From the NCBI GenBank assembly GCA_021781575.1, contig JAJXWP010000018.1, positions 1 to 64,000 on the forward strand: a stretch of DNA of 64,000 nt, read 5' to 3'. The DNA is from Pseudomonadota bacterium (GTDB taxonomy: Bacteria; Pseudomonadota; Alphaproteobacteria; Rhodospirillales; Magnetospirillaceae). Shown here piece after piece: positions 54,877 through 63,574 of the stretch (positions are counted from its first letter, which is position 1; each line of letters starts with the position of its first letter). Made by a program: the position numbers and the translations under genes. Under the pieces are notes generated by a model. It was not told the origin of the DNA and ran no database searches. It was given only the letters and a program-made list of their open reading frames with translations.

Positions 54877-56196
54877 TCATGCGCCCAGGGAGTTGGGTGC
54901 CAGCTTCTTGATTTCCTTCTCGAGATCGATCCGGCGCGATCGGCAGACCGTGGCCAGGCACTCTTCGATCGCCTGCTCGCTGCCGCTTCGCCGCAGGCTG
55001 TCCTCCAACTGCTTGACCGCGTTGACCAGGTTGCGTAACGCCGACTGGGTGAACGTTTGGTATCGGCGCAACTTCTGCTGTTCGTCGTGGTCGTCCGGCA
55101 TGACGCTCTGGACCGGGCCGAACAGGGCCAGGAACAGGCCCCGGCCAAGGTTTTCTTCCGCCGTCTTCAGAAACATCTGCATCTGGTCGCGATTCAGTCC
55201 CAGATCGAAGATGGCGTCCAAGGCGAATTCGTTGAGGATATCGAGATAGTCGGCCAGCGCGACGATGTCATGCTTGGTGATGCGCTTGTCACCGTGCAGG
55301 CGTAGGGCGGTTTCCTTGTTGGCAAGCACGTCCCACTTTTTCTTGGCGTCGAGGTGCTCCAGCGCCTCGTGAACATTCTGGAACCCATGTTCCCCAAGTT
55401 CGGAAACGGTGGCCGAGGCGAGGACATTGTTGTCGATCATTTCGCGGAACAGCACGGGGTTCTTGACCACGGCTTCTGCTTTGTTGATGTCGGCGACGGC
55501 CAACTCGCCCAGCCGCTGGAGGCGTTCCTCGGTGTCCATTCGGGTGATGCCGATGCCCAGCTTCTCGAAGACATGGGCTGGAATTTGCACATAGAGCGGG
55601 AAGAAGCGCACTTGCCATTCATAGTCGAGCGCATCCTTGATTGATGCGTAGAAACGGCCCGAGGCGGTCTGCCCAGGGCGCAGCGGCCGATCGGCCCCGT
55701 GGTTGCGGCGAAACAGGGCGGTCAGCTTGGCGATGTCGATCAGCTTGAAATACCCGGATCTGAGTGCCGGCTTCTTGGCCTGAGGGGCCGCGGCCGCCGT
55801 CTTGGTTTTGGGCGGCGTGATGGGGTCGCCGAAATAGAGTTCGGCGTAGGAACGCATACCGGTCCGCACCGCCATGCCGGTGATTTCATTGATTGAACGG
55901 CCGCATTGCAGGCGGACGTCGTCTTCCGAGACCAGCTTGCCGTCGGGGCCGACCAGGAAGTCGGCGAAGGCGTCGCGTTTGATGTGGAACAGCTTGAAGC
56001 AGGCATCGAGGAGTTCCGGAGACTCCATGACCGTTCGGTAGGCGTCGGGCTGGCCGGCCAGCGGCGGAATGAGCTGCTTGAACCTGTCGGCGACAGGTCC
56101 TTTGAGCATGCGCGTCACTTCTTTGCGGGCCAGAGTGTCGGGGTTTTCGGCTTTGGCGGTGGCAGGTCTGCCGGGTGCAGTCGTCGCAGAGGCCAT
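54877..56196 (-). CDS. Conserved hypothetical protein, 439 residues, no recognised domain
   Basis: No signal peptide or membrane segment. A disordered N-terminus (TTAPGRPATAKAE) leads into an alpha-helical region (ADRFKQLIPPLAGQPDAYRTVMESPELLDACFKLFHI), a Lys/Ala/Pro-rich linker (TKTAAAAPQAKKPA), then GYFKLIDIAKLTALFRRNHG and a long helical part with MIDNNVLASATVSELGEHGFQNVHEALEHL and EQQKLRRYQTFTQSALRNLVNAVKQLED. Acidic/basic helices suggest a cytosolic scaffold or regulator. I do not recognise the family. It ends 120 bp from the phasin terminator (convergent) and stands alone. Confidence 0.8.
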   Translation of the reverse strand: MASATTAPGRPATAKAENPDTLARKEVTRMLKGPVADRFKQLIPPLAGQPDAYRTVMESPELLDACFKLFHIKRDAFADFLVGPDGKLVSEDDVRLQCGRSINEITGMAVRTGMRSYAELYFGDPITPPKTKTAAAAPQAKKPALRSGYFKLIDIAKLTALFRRNHGADRPLRPGQTASGRFYASIKDALDYEWQVRFFPLYVQIPAHVFEKLGIGITRMDTEERLQRLGELAVADINKAEAVVKNPVLFREMIDNNVLASATVSELGEHGFQNVHEALEHLDAKKKWDVLANKETALRLHGDKRITKHDIVALADYLDILNEFALDAIFDLGLNRDQMQMFLKTAEENLGRGLFLALFGPVQSVMPDDHDEQQKLRRYQTFTQSALRNLVNAVKQLEDSLRRSGSEQAIEECLATVCRSRRIDLEKEIKKLAPNSLGA

Positions 56197-56401
56197 AATC
56201 GTCCGATTCGAAGAACATAAGGGCGCGTTGGAGGATAGCCCGAGATCCGCCGGGAATCACTAATGGTCTGATGCATTCCGATGTGCGCATCATCTCGATA
56301 CGCCGACCGGCGATCTCATCAATCACTTTGAGCATGATGCGATTGCATCGAATCCTGATTCTGCAGCCCGGGCGGCGCTTGAGCACTGAAAGAGCCAAGC
56401 T

Positions 56402-56416
56402 TTTTCAGTCTGAAAA
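56402..56416. promoter_or_regulatory. 15-bp palindrome upstream of the 439-residue gene
   Basis: TTTTCAG-T-CTGAAAA is a perfect palindrome 206 bp upstream of ATG 56196 and 16 bp beyond the kinase stop. A third CTGAAA half-site lies at about 56386. It could be an operator, or simply the base of a transcript-end hairpin for the kinase operon. Confidence 0.35.
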
Positions 56417-56431
56417 GGATAGTTGATTGCT

Positions 56432-57778
56432 TCACAGCGGCAGGCGCAATCGCGCCCGCAGCCCGCCGAGAGGACTGTCTTCGAGGAGGACGTCTCCGCC
56501 ATGGACGCGGGCGACGTCGCGGGCGATGGTCAGGCCCAGGCCCACGCCTCCGGTTCGGGGATTGCGCGAGCTCTCCAGGCGAACGAATGCCTTGAATACC
56601 TCTTCGCGCTTGGCGGTGGGGATGCCCGGCCCGTCGTCGTCGATGATCACTTCGACCGCGTCGCCGCGTCGCCCGACCCGCACCGCCACGTGGCTGGCGT
56701 AGCGGGCAGAATTGCCCAGCAGATTGGCCAGGCAGCGGCCTACCGCCTGGCGGCGCAAAGGCAGGACCAGTATTTCCTCGCAGTGCAGATCGATTGTGCC
56801 CCCGTCGCGGCGCAGCTTGCCCACGGTCTCCTCGACCAGACCGGTGAGATTGGTGGCGGTAGGTTTCTCGCTGCCCTCGCCGCGGGCGAACGCCAAATAG
56901 CCTTCGACCATGCGCTCCATGTCGCCGACGTCTTCCGTCAGTTCGGCAATGCCTTCGCAATCCATCATTGCCAGCTGCAGTTTCATCCGGGTGAGCGGAG
57001 TCCTGAGATCGTGGGAAACGCCGGCGAGCATTTCTGTCCGCTGCCTCACCTGACGCTTGATGCGGTCACGCATCAGGGCGAAGGCGGCGCCGGCCTGGCG
57101 CACTTCGGCGGCTCCCTCGGGCTTGAAATTGGGGACGTCCCGACCCTTGCCGAAACTGTCGGCGGCGGCCGCCAGGCGGCGTACGGCGCGGACCTGGTTG
57201 CGCATGAAGATGGTGGCGATGCCCAACAGCAGCATCGAGGTGCCGACCATCCACAAGGCAAAAATCATCGTCGTCGGACTATAAAGGCGTTTGCGCGACA
57301 CATGGACGTCGAGCACTCCTTCGGAGAGCTGAACCTTGATTTCGATCTGCCGGTCGCGGCTTTGGGCGTCGATGAATACCGGGCGGCCGACCCGTTCGGC
57401 CAGAGCCCCCAGCAGGCTGTCCTCAAGGCTGTAGCCGATCAGGTCGTTGGTGATTCCCGGTGCCGCCCCGACCATTCCGGTGCGATCGAGGATGCCGCCT
57501 TCGTCCAGGGAAAGGTGGAGATCCATGGTGGCGGCCGCCAGATTGAAAATCGCGACACGATTGGCGGGGCCGGGGAAATTGCGCATCATTTCGATGACCG
57601 CGCCGATATCCCCGGCCAATCCGCTGCTGAGGCGACGCGTCACCACGTCCCAGTGCGTTCCGTAGAACACATAGGCCGAGACCAGCTGCACCAGGATCAG
57701 CGGCGACACCAGGATCAGCAGAGAACGGCCCAACAGGCCTTTCGGCAGGATCGACTTGATCAATGCCGCGGGCGACAT
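56432..57778 (-). CDS. EnvZ-type sensor histidine kinase
   Basis: 448 residues. Two membrane segments (GLLGRSLLILVSPLILVQLVSAYVF; MIFALWMVGTSMLLLGIATIF) flank a periplasmic domain of about 140 residues. A HAMP region follows, then the phosphoacceptor His in AGVSHDLRTPLTRMKLQLAMM, the N box LANLLGNSARYA, and G boxes DDDGPGIP and GGVGLGLTI. Membrane-located sensor partner of the OmpR-type regulator; its ATG overlaps that gene's stop (TGATG). The stimulus is unknown. Order MarR-regulator-kinase, all minus strand. Confidence 0.93.
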   Translation of the reverse strand: MSPAALIKSILPKGLLGRSLLILVSPLILVQLVSAYVFYGTHWDVVTRRLSSGLAGDIGAVIEMMRNFPGPANRVAIFNLAAATMDLHLSLDEGGILDRTGMVGAAPGITNDLIGYSLEDSLLGALAERVGRPVFIDAQSRDRQIEIKVQLSEGVLDVHVSRKRLYSPTTMIFALWMVGTSMLLLGIATIFMRNQVRAVRRLAAAADSFGKGRDVPNFKPEGAAEVRQAGAAFALMRDRIKRQVRQRTEMLAGVSHDLRTPLTRMKLQLAMMDCEGIAELTEDVGDMERMVEGYLAFARGEGSEKPTATNLTGLVEETVGKLRRDGGTIDLHCEEILVLPLRRQAVGRCLANLLGNSARYASHVAVRVGRRGDAVEVIIDDDGPGIPTAKREEVFKAFVRLESSRNPRTGGVGLGLTIARDVARVHGGDVLLEDSPLGGLRARLRLPL

Positions 57779-58464
57779 CACGCGTCGCACCACAGGACGT
57801 AGCCGCGGCCTCGAACGGTCTGCAGATAGCGCGGCAGGCGGGCATCATCCTCGATCTTCTTGCGCAGGCGGGTGATCTGCACGTCGACGGTCCGCAGATT
57901 GCCGCCGGCGCCGGTACGGGCCGCCAGCTCCTCGCGCGATAGGGTCTGGCCGGGTGTTTCGGCAAGGACGGCCAACAGGGCGGTTTCGCCCGAAGTGAGA
58001 TGGACGGCCAGCCCGTCGTCAAGCAGTTCCCCGCGCGAAGCATCGAAGGTGAACCGGCCAAACCGGCAATGGCGCCTTTGCGGCAAGGGCTCCCGGACGG
58101 AGCGGCGCAGCACGCTGCTGATGCGCAACAGAAGCTCGCGCGGTTCGAATGGTTTGGCCAGGTAGTCGTCGGCGCCCGATTCCAATCCGTTGATCCGGTC
58201 GGCGGTTTCCCCCATGGCGGTCAGCAGCAGAATAGGAACCGGATTATCGGCGCGCAGGCTGCGGGTGAGTTCGATGCCGGATTCGCCGGGCATCATGACG
58301 TCGAGCACGAGGAGGTCGAACGCCATCGCCCCCAGTTGCTGCCGTGCTTCGGCGGCGTCGGCCGCGGTGGATACCAGATAGCCATTGTCGGCCAGGTATT
58401 TGCAGAGCAGCTGGCGCAGTCGCTTGTCGTCGTCGACGACCAGGATATGCGCCTGCTCGCTCAT
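57778..58464 (-). CDS. OmpR-family response regulator
   Basis: 228 residues. Receiver: ILVVDDDKRLRQLLCKYL, phospho-acceptor Asp in LLVLDVMMPGESG, Lys in DYLAKPFEPRELLLRI. Output domain: winged helix with LTSGETALLAVLAETPGQTLSREELAARTGAGGNLRTVDVQITRLRKKIEDD and RGRGYVL. It resembles PetR of Rhodobacter capsulatus, which controls bc1 genes there; here petABC is about 24 kb away. Overlaps MarR by 4 bp and the kinase by 1 bp. Confidence 0.94.
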   Translation of the reverse strand: MSEQAHILVVDDDKRLRQLLCKYLADNGYLVSTAADAAEARQQLGAMAFDLLVLDVMMPGESGIELTRSLRADNPVPILLLTAMGETADRINGLESGADDYLAKPFEPRELLLRISSVLRRSVREPLPQRRHCRFGRFTFDASRGELLDDGLAVHLTSGETALLAVLAETPGQTLSREELAARTGAGGNLRTVDVQITRLRKKIEDDARLPRYLQTVRGRGYVLWCDA

Positions 58465-58973
58465 CCTTCGCCTCGCTTGCGCTGGTCCGCGCCGCGAGCG
58501 GGGAAGCGGCGCCGGTCGGCGTCATCGATCAGGCCGAGCATGACCTTGCGAAACCCTTCCACCGCTTCCGCTCCCGCTTCGCGGTAGGCGCGGGCGAAGC
58601 GGGCCCGTTGCTTCTCGGTCAGCATCCGCTCCAGCTCTACGCCCTTGGGAGCCAGTTCGAGCAGCCGTTGGCGGCGGTCGCGGGAGCCGGGGGTCTGCAC
58701 GATGAACCCTTCCTGCACCAATTGGCCGAGGACGCGGGACAGGCTTTGCTTGGTGATGCGCAACGTGGCCAGCAATTCGCTGACGGTTATGCCGGGGCTC
58801 CGGCCAACGAAATAGATGACCCGGTGATGTGCCCGGCCGAAGCCGTAGTCGCCGAGGATTGCATCGGGCTCGGCGGTAAAATCGCGGTAGGCGAAATACA
58901 GGAGTTCGATCCCCTGCCGCAGCTCCTCCTCCCGAAGGAAGAGCAAATTCACACCGGATTTTATGTCAGCCAT
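58461..58973 (-). CDS. MarR-family regulator, PetP-like
   Basis: 170 residues. Helix-turn-helix ITVSELLATLRITKQSLSRVLGQLVQEGFIVQTPG, wing SRDRRQRLLELAPKGVELERML. GRAHHRVIYFVGRSPG precedes it. MarR followed by an OmpR-type regulator is the arrangement of petP-petR in Rhodobacter. First gene of the three-gene minus operon; divergent from ilvE with an 80-bp shared region. It may control either side; ligand unknown. Confidence 0.92.
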   Translation of the reverse strand: MADIKSGVNLLFLREEELRQGIELLYFAYRDFTAEPDAILGDYGFGRAHHRVIYFVGRSPGITVSELLATLRITKQSLSRVLGQLVQEGFIVQTPGSRDRRQRLLELAPKGVELERMLTEKQRARFARAYREAGAEAVEGFRKVMLGLIDDADRRRFPARGADQRKRGEG

Positions 58974-58974
58974 G

Positions 58975-59003
58975 TTGACTTATATGCCCTAGAAATGTTA
59001 CTC
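58975..59003 (+). promoter_or_regulatory. Candidate ilvE promoter in the shared divergent region
   Basis: TTGACT (58975-58980), 17-bp spacer, TTACTC (58998-59003), 50 bp before ATG 59054. The -35 box is near consensus, the -10 box weak. The region lies against the MarR start codon, so MarR could repress it. Prediction only. Confidence 0.4.
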
Positions 59004-59053
59004 AATGCAAGCCCGTTCGGTAACTTTCTGACTTATCCCGAGGAATTCGCCCA

Positions 59054-60136
59054 ATGGCCTTGGCCCCCATCGCCGTTACCCGTGCCGCCGAGCCGAAAGC
59101 CCATCCCGCCGATGATCGCTTGCAGTTCGGCACCGTCTTCACCGACCACATGTTCGTCATGAACTACACGGACGGTAGGGGGTGGCACGATCCGCGCATT
59201 GTACCTTACCAGCCGTTTTCTCTCGATCCGGCCACCGCCGTGCTGCACTACGCCCAGGCGGTCTTCGATGGCCTGAAGGCGTATCGCGGCAGCGATGGGG
59301 TCATCCGGTTTTTCCGCGCGACCAAGCATGCCGAGCGCCTGAACCGCTCCTGCCAGCGGCTGTGCATCCCCGCTCTCGATCCGGCCATGATCGTCAAATC
59401 ATTCCATGCCCTGGTCGGCCTCGATCAGGCCTGGATTCCGAAGAAGCGTGGCACGGCTTTGTACATGCGCCCGACGGTCGTCGCCACGGAACCGTTTCTC
59501 GGTGTCCGCCCGGCCAAGACCTATAGCTATTTTCTCATCCTGTCGCCAGTCGGCTCCTACTATGCCGAAGGGATCAACCCGGTGAAGATTCTGGCCACCG
59601 ACACCTATGTGAGAGCGGTGAAGGGGGGGACCGGCGATGTGAAGACCGCCGGCAACTATGCCGCCAGCATCTACGCCGCCGAGGAAGCCAAGAAGCAGGG
59701 CTACACCCAGGTCCTGTGGCTCGATGGAGTGGAGCACCGTTACCTCGACGAGGTCGGCACCATGAATATCATGGTCAAGATCGGTGACGAGGTGATTACA
59801 CCACCCTTGAGCGGCTCAATCCTTCCGGGGGTGACTCGCGATTCCATCCTCACGCTGTGCCGCGACTGGGGACTCAAGGCCTCGGAGCGGCCGATCTCCA
59901 TCGATGAGGTGATCGGTGCGGCGCGCAACGGCACGCTGGCAGAGATGTGGGGAACCGGCACGGCCGCTGTGGTCTCGCCGGTGGGCGAACTGGGCTACAA
60001 GGGCGAGCGGATCACCATCAACAACGGCAAGACCGGCCCGCTGACGCAGAAACTGTACGATGCCATCGTCAGCATTCAGTACGGCGAGGCGCCGGATCCC
60101 CATGGCTGGATGATGCCGCTGGAGACAGCCTCCTAG
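59054..60136 (+). CDS. ilvE: Branched-chain amino-acid aminotransferase
   Basis: 360 residues, class IV PLP enzyme, long BCAT type. FVMNYTDGRGWHDPRIVPYQPFSLDPATAVLHYAQAVFDGLKAYRG is the N-terminal part; RPTVVATEPFLGVRPAKTY, KTAGNYAASIYAAEEAKKQGYTQVLWLDGVEHRYLDEVGTMNI (PLP Lys in VKTAGNYA) and LPGVTRDSILTLC follow. It carries out the last step of leucine, isoleucine and valine synthesis and the first of their breakdown. GAGGAA precedes ATG 59054. Its end overlaps the convergent moaE end by 4 bp. Confidence 0.95.
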   Translation: MALAPIAVTRAAEPKAHPADDRLQFGTVFTDHMFVMNYTDGRGWHDPRIVPYQPFSLDPATAVLHYAQAVFDGLKAYRGSDGVIRFFRATKHAERLNRSCQRLCIPALDPAMIVKSFHALVGLDQAWIPKKRGTALYMRPTVVATEPFLGVRPAKTYSYFLILSPVGSYYAEGINPVKILATDTYVRAVKGGTGDVKTAGNYAASIYAAEEAKKQGYTQVLWLDGVEHRYLDEVGTMNIMVKIGDEVITPPLSGSILPGVTRDSILTLCRDWGLKASERPISIDEVIGAARNGTLAEMWGTGTAAVVSPVGELGYKGERITINNGKTGPLTQKLYDAIVSIQYGEAPDPHGWMMPLETAS

Positions 60137-60585
60137 TCCTCCTTCTGCCAGCGCTTGGCGCGGGCATCATCCTCGTCCTTGGCCTCGACCCAGCGGCTTG
60201 TGCCAGCGCCCTCTTCCAGTTTCCAGAAGGGGGCGCGGGTTTTCAGCCAGTCGATGAGGAACTCGCAGGCGGCGAATGCGGCGGCGCGATGGCGCGACGC
60301 AACGCCGACGAAGACGATGCGGTCTCCGGGTGTCAGGCGGCCAAAGCGGTGGATGACGGTTGCCCCGTCGAGCGGCCAGCGGCGGCAAGCCTCGTCCACC
60401 ATGGCGGCGATCTGGCGCTCGGTCATACCCGGATAATGCTCCAGGGTCATCGCCGCAACACCGTCGGTTCCCCCGCGCACCAGTCCGACGAAGCTGGCAA
60501 CGGCGCCAATTTCGGTGCCGCCGACGCCAAGCGCGGCGATCTCGGCGCCGGGGTCGAAGTCTTCGCGCTGGACGCGGACGGTCAT
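60133..60585 (-). CDS. moaE: Molybdopterin synthase catalytic subunit MoaE
   Basis: 150 residues. VASFVGLVRGGTDGVAAMTLEHYPGMTERQI, HRFGRLTPGDRIVFVGVASRHRAAAFAACEFLIDWLKTRAPFWKLE (Lys of the catalytic loop in FWKLE) are the standard MoaE blocks. It forms molybdopterin from cyclic pyranopterin monophosphate using MoaD thiocarboxylate. Immediately downstream of moaD (6 bp). Needed for any molybdoenzyme of the host. Confidence 0.96.
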   Translation of the reverse strand: MTVRVQREDFDPGAEIAALGVGGTEIGAVASFVGLVRGGTDGVAAMTLEHYPGMTERQIAAMVDEACRRWPLDGATVIHRFGRLTPGDRIVFVGVASRHRAAAFAACEFLIDWLKTRAPFWKLEEGAGTSRWVEAKDEDDARAKRWQKED

Positions 60586-60591
60586 CGGTGG

Positions 60592-60843
60592 TCAGCCCCC
60601 GGTGACCGGTGGGAAAAACGCCACCTCGTCGCCCGGCCGCAAGGGGTGATCAAGGCCCGCGTAGTCCTGATTGACGGCAGCGCGCACCAGGCCGGCGTCG
60701 GAGAAGGCGGCCGCATGGCCGGGGCTGCGCGTCTTCAGCCAATTGATCAGTTCTCCCACCGTGGCAATGCCGGCGGGGAGGCAAAGGTCTTCTTCACCAA
60801 CGCCGATCCTGCTGCGCAGCCAGGCGAAATAGAGCACCTTCAT
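60592..60843 (-). CDS. moaD: Molybdopterin synthase sulfur carrier subunit MoaD
   Basis: 83 residues, ubiquitin-like. MKVLYFAWLRSRIGVGEEDLCLP and AAVNQDYAGLDHPLRPGDEVAFFPPVTGG; the C-terminal Gly-Gly is thiocarboxylated in the active form. ATG 60843 overlaps the pgsA stop (ATGA). Length and ending are normal. Confidence 0.95.
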   Translation of the reverse strand: MKVLYFAWLRSRIGVGEEDLCLPAGIATVGELINWLKTRSPGHAAAFSDAGLVRAAVNQDYAGLDHPLRPGDEVAFFPPVTGG

Positions 60844-61403
60844 AACGAGGGTCCGTTCATATGTTTGAGCCCGGCCCGCAAATAATCCCAACCGGTAATC
60901 AGGGTCAGGGCCGCCGCGCCCCATAGGCATAGCTCACCCAACAGTTGGGCTGGGAGCCAATGCGGGGCCGCGGTGCCGACCAGCAGCGTCGGCAACGCCG
61001 TCATCTGGATGCCGGTTTTCCATTTCGCCAGGCGGCTGACCGGCATGCCGACCCGGAGTTCGGCCAGGTATTCGCGCAAACCGGAAACCAGGATCTCGCG
61101 CAGCAGGATTACCAGGGCGGGCAAGACGCTGAGCCGGGTTACCCGGTCGAAGGCGGTCAGCATCAGGAGCACCGCGGCGACCAGGAGCTTGTCGGCGATC
61201 GGATCGAGGAAGCGCCCGAGACTCGATACACTGTTCCGCCGGCGGGCAAAATAACCGTCGAAGAAGTCGGTGATCGCCGCAGCGACGAACAATAGACAAG
61301 CGGTCCAGCGGGCGGTGTCACCAGGCAGGTAAAACGTCGCCACGATGATGGGAATCACCAGGATTCGCGAAATGGTGAGAAGGTTGGGCAGGCTGGTGAC
61401 CAT
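60840..61403 (-). CDS. pgsA: CDP-diacylglycerol--glycerol-3-phosphate 3-phosphatidyltransferase
   Basis: 187-residue inner-membrane enzyme of phosphatidylglycerol synthesis. LPNLLTISRILVIPIIVATFYL opens it; the CDP-alcohol phosphatase motif appears as ITDFFDGYFARRRNSVSSLGRFLDPIADK (D-x2-D-G-x2-A-R...G-x3-D-x3-D). About five hydrophobic helices. It precedes moaD with a 4-bp overlap and follows uvrC by 44 bp, an order I recall from Rhodospirillales. Confidence 0.96.
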   Translation of the reverse strand: MVTSLPNLLTISRILVIPIIVATFYLPGDTARWTACLLFVAAAITDFFDGYFARRRNSVSSLGRFLDPIADKLLVAAVLLMLTAFDRVTRLSVLPALVILLREILVSGLREYLAELRVGMPVSRLAKWKTGIQMTALPTLLVGTAAPHWLPAQLLGELCLWGAAALTLITGWDYLRAGLKHMNGPSL

Positions 61404-61447
61404 CGGGGCGGCTGGGCTGCGGGCAGGGAAGGGGGGTCGACCGCATT

Positions 61448-63352
61448 CTAGCCTCCGGGATGGAAGTGATCATAGATTTTTTTGGCCATGGTGCGGCTAA
61501 TGCCGTCCACCGTCTCAAGGTCCGCCAGTCCCGCCTCGGACACTCCACGGGCGGACCCAAAATGATGCAGGAGAGCCTTCTTGCGCCGCGCCCCAATGCC
61601 GGCGATTTCGTCCAGCGGCGAGGCGCCGATGGCCTTGGCGCGGCGCGTACGATGGCTCCCGATGGCGAAGCGGTGCGCTTCATCGCGCAGCCTTTGCAGG
61701 AAATAGAGCACCGGGTCGTTCGGTGGCATGCTGAAGGTGGCGTGCCCCGGCCGGTGGAAGCGCTCGCGACCGGCATCGCGGTCGGGTCCCTTGGCGATAG
61801 AGACGAGTTCGACCTCTTCGACGCCCAACTCGGCGAATACCTCGGAGGCCACTTTGAGCTGGCCCGGCCCGCCGTCGATGAGAACAAGATCGGGCCAAAC
61901 ACCTCTCTCGCGGTCGGGATCTTCCTTCTGCGCCCGCCGGAAGCGCCGGGTCAGGACTTCGCGCATCATGCCGTAGTCGTCACCGGGCTTGAGTTCGGTC
62001 GAGCGGATGTTGAACTTGCGGTACTCCCCCTTGAGGAACCCCTCCGGACCGGCGACGATCATGGCGCCGACCGCATTGCTGCCTTGGAAGTGGCTGTTGT
62101 CGTAGACTTCGATGCGAACCGGTGGATGGTCGAGGCCGAATTTCTCGGCCAGGCCGTCGAGCAGCTTGCGTTGCGCCGAACTTTCCGCCATGCGGCGACC
62201 CAGGGCCTCACGTGCGTTGTCGTAGGCGTGTTCGATCATCTTGCGGCGGTCACCCCGCTTCGGCGCCGACAGCGTCACCTTGCGGCCGGCTTTGACACTC
62301 ATCGCCTCGGCCAGCAAGGCGGCGTCTTCGGGGGGCAGGGGATGCGACAGCAATATTTCTCGCGGCGGTTGTTTGTCTTCGTAAAACTGGCCGAGGAACG
62401 CGGCGAGGATATCTTCCGCCGATTGATCCTGGGTCTGTGCCGGGAAGAATGAGCGATTGCCGAAGTTGCAGCCGGCGCGAAAGAAAAACACCTGCAGGCA
62501 GGCTTGGCCGCCGGCCTGATGGAGGGCAACCACATCCGCCTCGTCGACCTCGAGCGGATTGATGTCCTGGTGTGCCTGGACGCGGGCCAAGGCGCGGATG
62601 CGGTCGCGATAGACCGCCGCCTCCTCATAGGCCATGGCTTCGCTGGCCAGTTCCATGCGGTGCGCCAGATCGTGTTGGATCGACTGGCTCTGGCCGGACA
62701 GAAAGGCCCGCGCCTGGCCCACCAGTTCATCATAGGCCTCGCGGCCGATACGCTCCACGCAAGGGGCACTGCAGCGCTTGATCTGATAGAGCAGGCAAGG
62801 GCGGCTTCGGCTGGCGAAAACGCTGTCCGAGCAGGAGCGCAACAGGAACGCCCGTTGCAGATGGGACAGCGTCTGGTTGACCGCCCCGGCCGAGGCGAAC
62901 GGTCCGAAATATTCCCCCTTGCGGTTTCGCGCGCCGCGGTGCTTGACGATCTGCGGCCACGGATGGTCGCCGGTGATCAGGATATAGGGAAAGGACTTGT
63001 CGTCCTTCAGCAGGATGTTGTAGCGCGGCGCCAGCCGCTTGATCAGATTGGATTCGAGGAGCAGGGCCTCGACCTCGGTGTGGGTGGTGACCACTTCCAT
63101 GCTGGCCGTTTCAGCCACCATCCGCTGAAGCCTGAGCGGTAGCCGGTCGGCCCGCACATAGGCGGCCACCCTCTTCTTCAGGTTTTTCGCTTTGCCGACA
63201 TAAAGTGCGTCTCCCGCTCTGTTAAGCATGCGGTAGACGCCGGGGGAAGCTGGCATATGCCGAAGGAACGTTTCGATGATCACCGTTCCCGCGGCAAAAG
63301 TTCCCCCCATTCCGTTTTCGCCATTCGGAGTGGGAGGCTGTGCAATGCTCAT
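61448..63352 (-). CDS. uvrC: UvrABC excision nuclease subunit C
   Basis: 634 residues. N-terminal GIY-YIG nuclease: [33 protein letters not shown] domain: [28 protein letters not shown]. RNase H-like nuclease: [20 protein letters not shown] and [15 protein letters not shown]. Helix-hairpin-helix at the end: [49 protein letters not shown]. Makes both incisions in nucleotide-excision repair. ATG 63352 (MSIAQPP) is chosen over a TTG six bases upstream. Confidence 0.97.
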   Translation of the reverse strand: MSIAQPPTPNGENGMGGTFAAGTVIIETFLRHMPASPGVYRMLNRAGDALYVGKAKNLKKRVAAYVRADRLPLRLQRMVAETASMEVVTTHTEVEALLLESNLIKRLAPRYNILLKDDKSFPYILITGDHPWPQIVKHRGARNRKGEYFGPFASAGAVNQTLSHLQRAFLLRSCSDSVFASRSRPCLLYQIKRCSAPCVERIGREAYDELVGQARAFLSGQSQSIQHDLAHRMELASEAMAYEEAAVYRDRIRALARVQAHQDINPLEVDEADVVALHQAGGQACLQVFFFRAGCNFGNRSFFPAQTQDQSAEDILAAFLGQFYEDKQPPREILLSHPLPPEDAALLAEAMSVKAGRKVTLSAPKRGDRRKMIEHAYDNAREALGRRMAESSAQRKLLDGLAEKFGLDHPPVRIEVYDNSHFQGSNAVGAMIVAGPEGFLKGEYRKFNIRSTELKPGDDYGMMREVLTRRFRRAQKEDPDRERGVWPDLVLIDGGPGQLKVASEVFAELGVEEVELVSIAKGPDRDAGRERFHRPGHATFSMPPNDPVLYFLQRLRDEAHRFAIGSHRTRRAKAIGASPLDEIAGIGARRKKALLHHFGSARGVSEAGLADLETVDGISRTMAKKIYDHFHPGG

Positions 63353-63574
63353 GGCCAAACGTCCCGGTCGAGAAAGGCCGCATCTTCAGGCATAGAGCCG
63401 AAAATAGCCGATGGTTTGCGCCCCATTACCTGATATCCACCGAATCTGTGGATAAGTCTGTAGAAAACCCATTGGGTTATTGGTTGCCCCCAAAGGAGTC
63501 CAAGGGTTTCAGCCCTTTGCCCAAAAACTATGCATCCGAGATAAAGGTGATGAAATTCAAATAGTTAGTCATTG

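Noticed and set aside
55886-56335. Possible gene starting MLKVIDEIAGRRIEMMRTSE upstream of the 439-residue gene
   Set aside because: The first 45 codons look protein-like, but the frame then runs out of phase through the start of the 439-residue gene with shadow composition. There is no good ribosome binding site.
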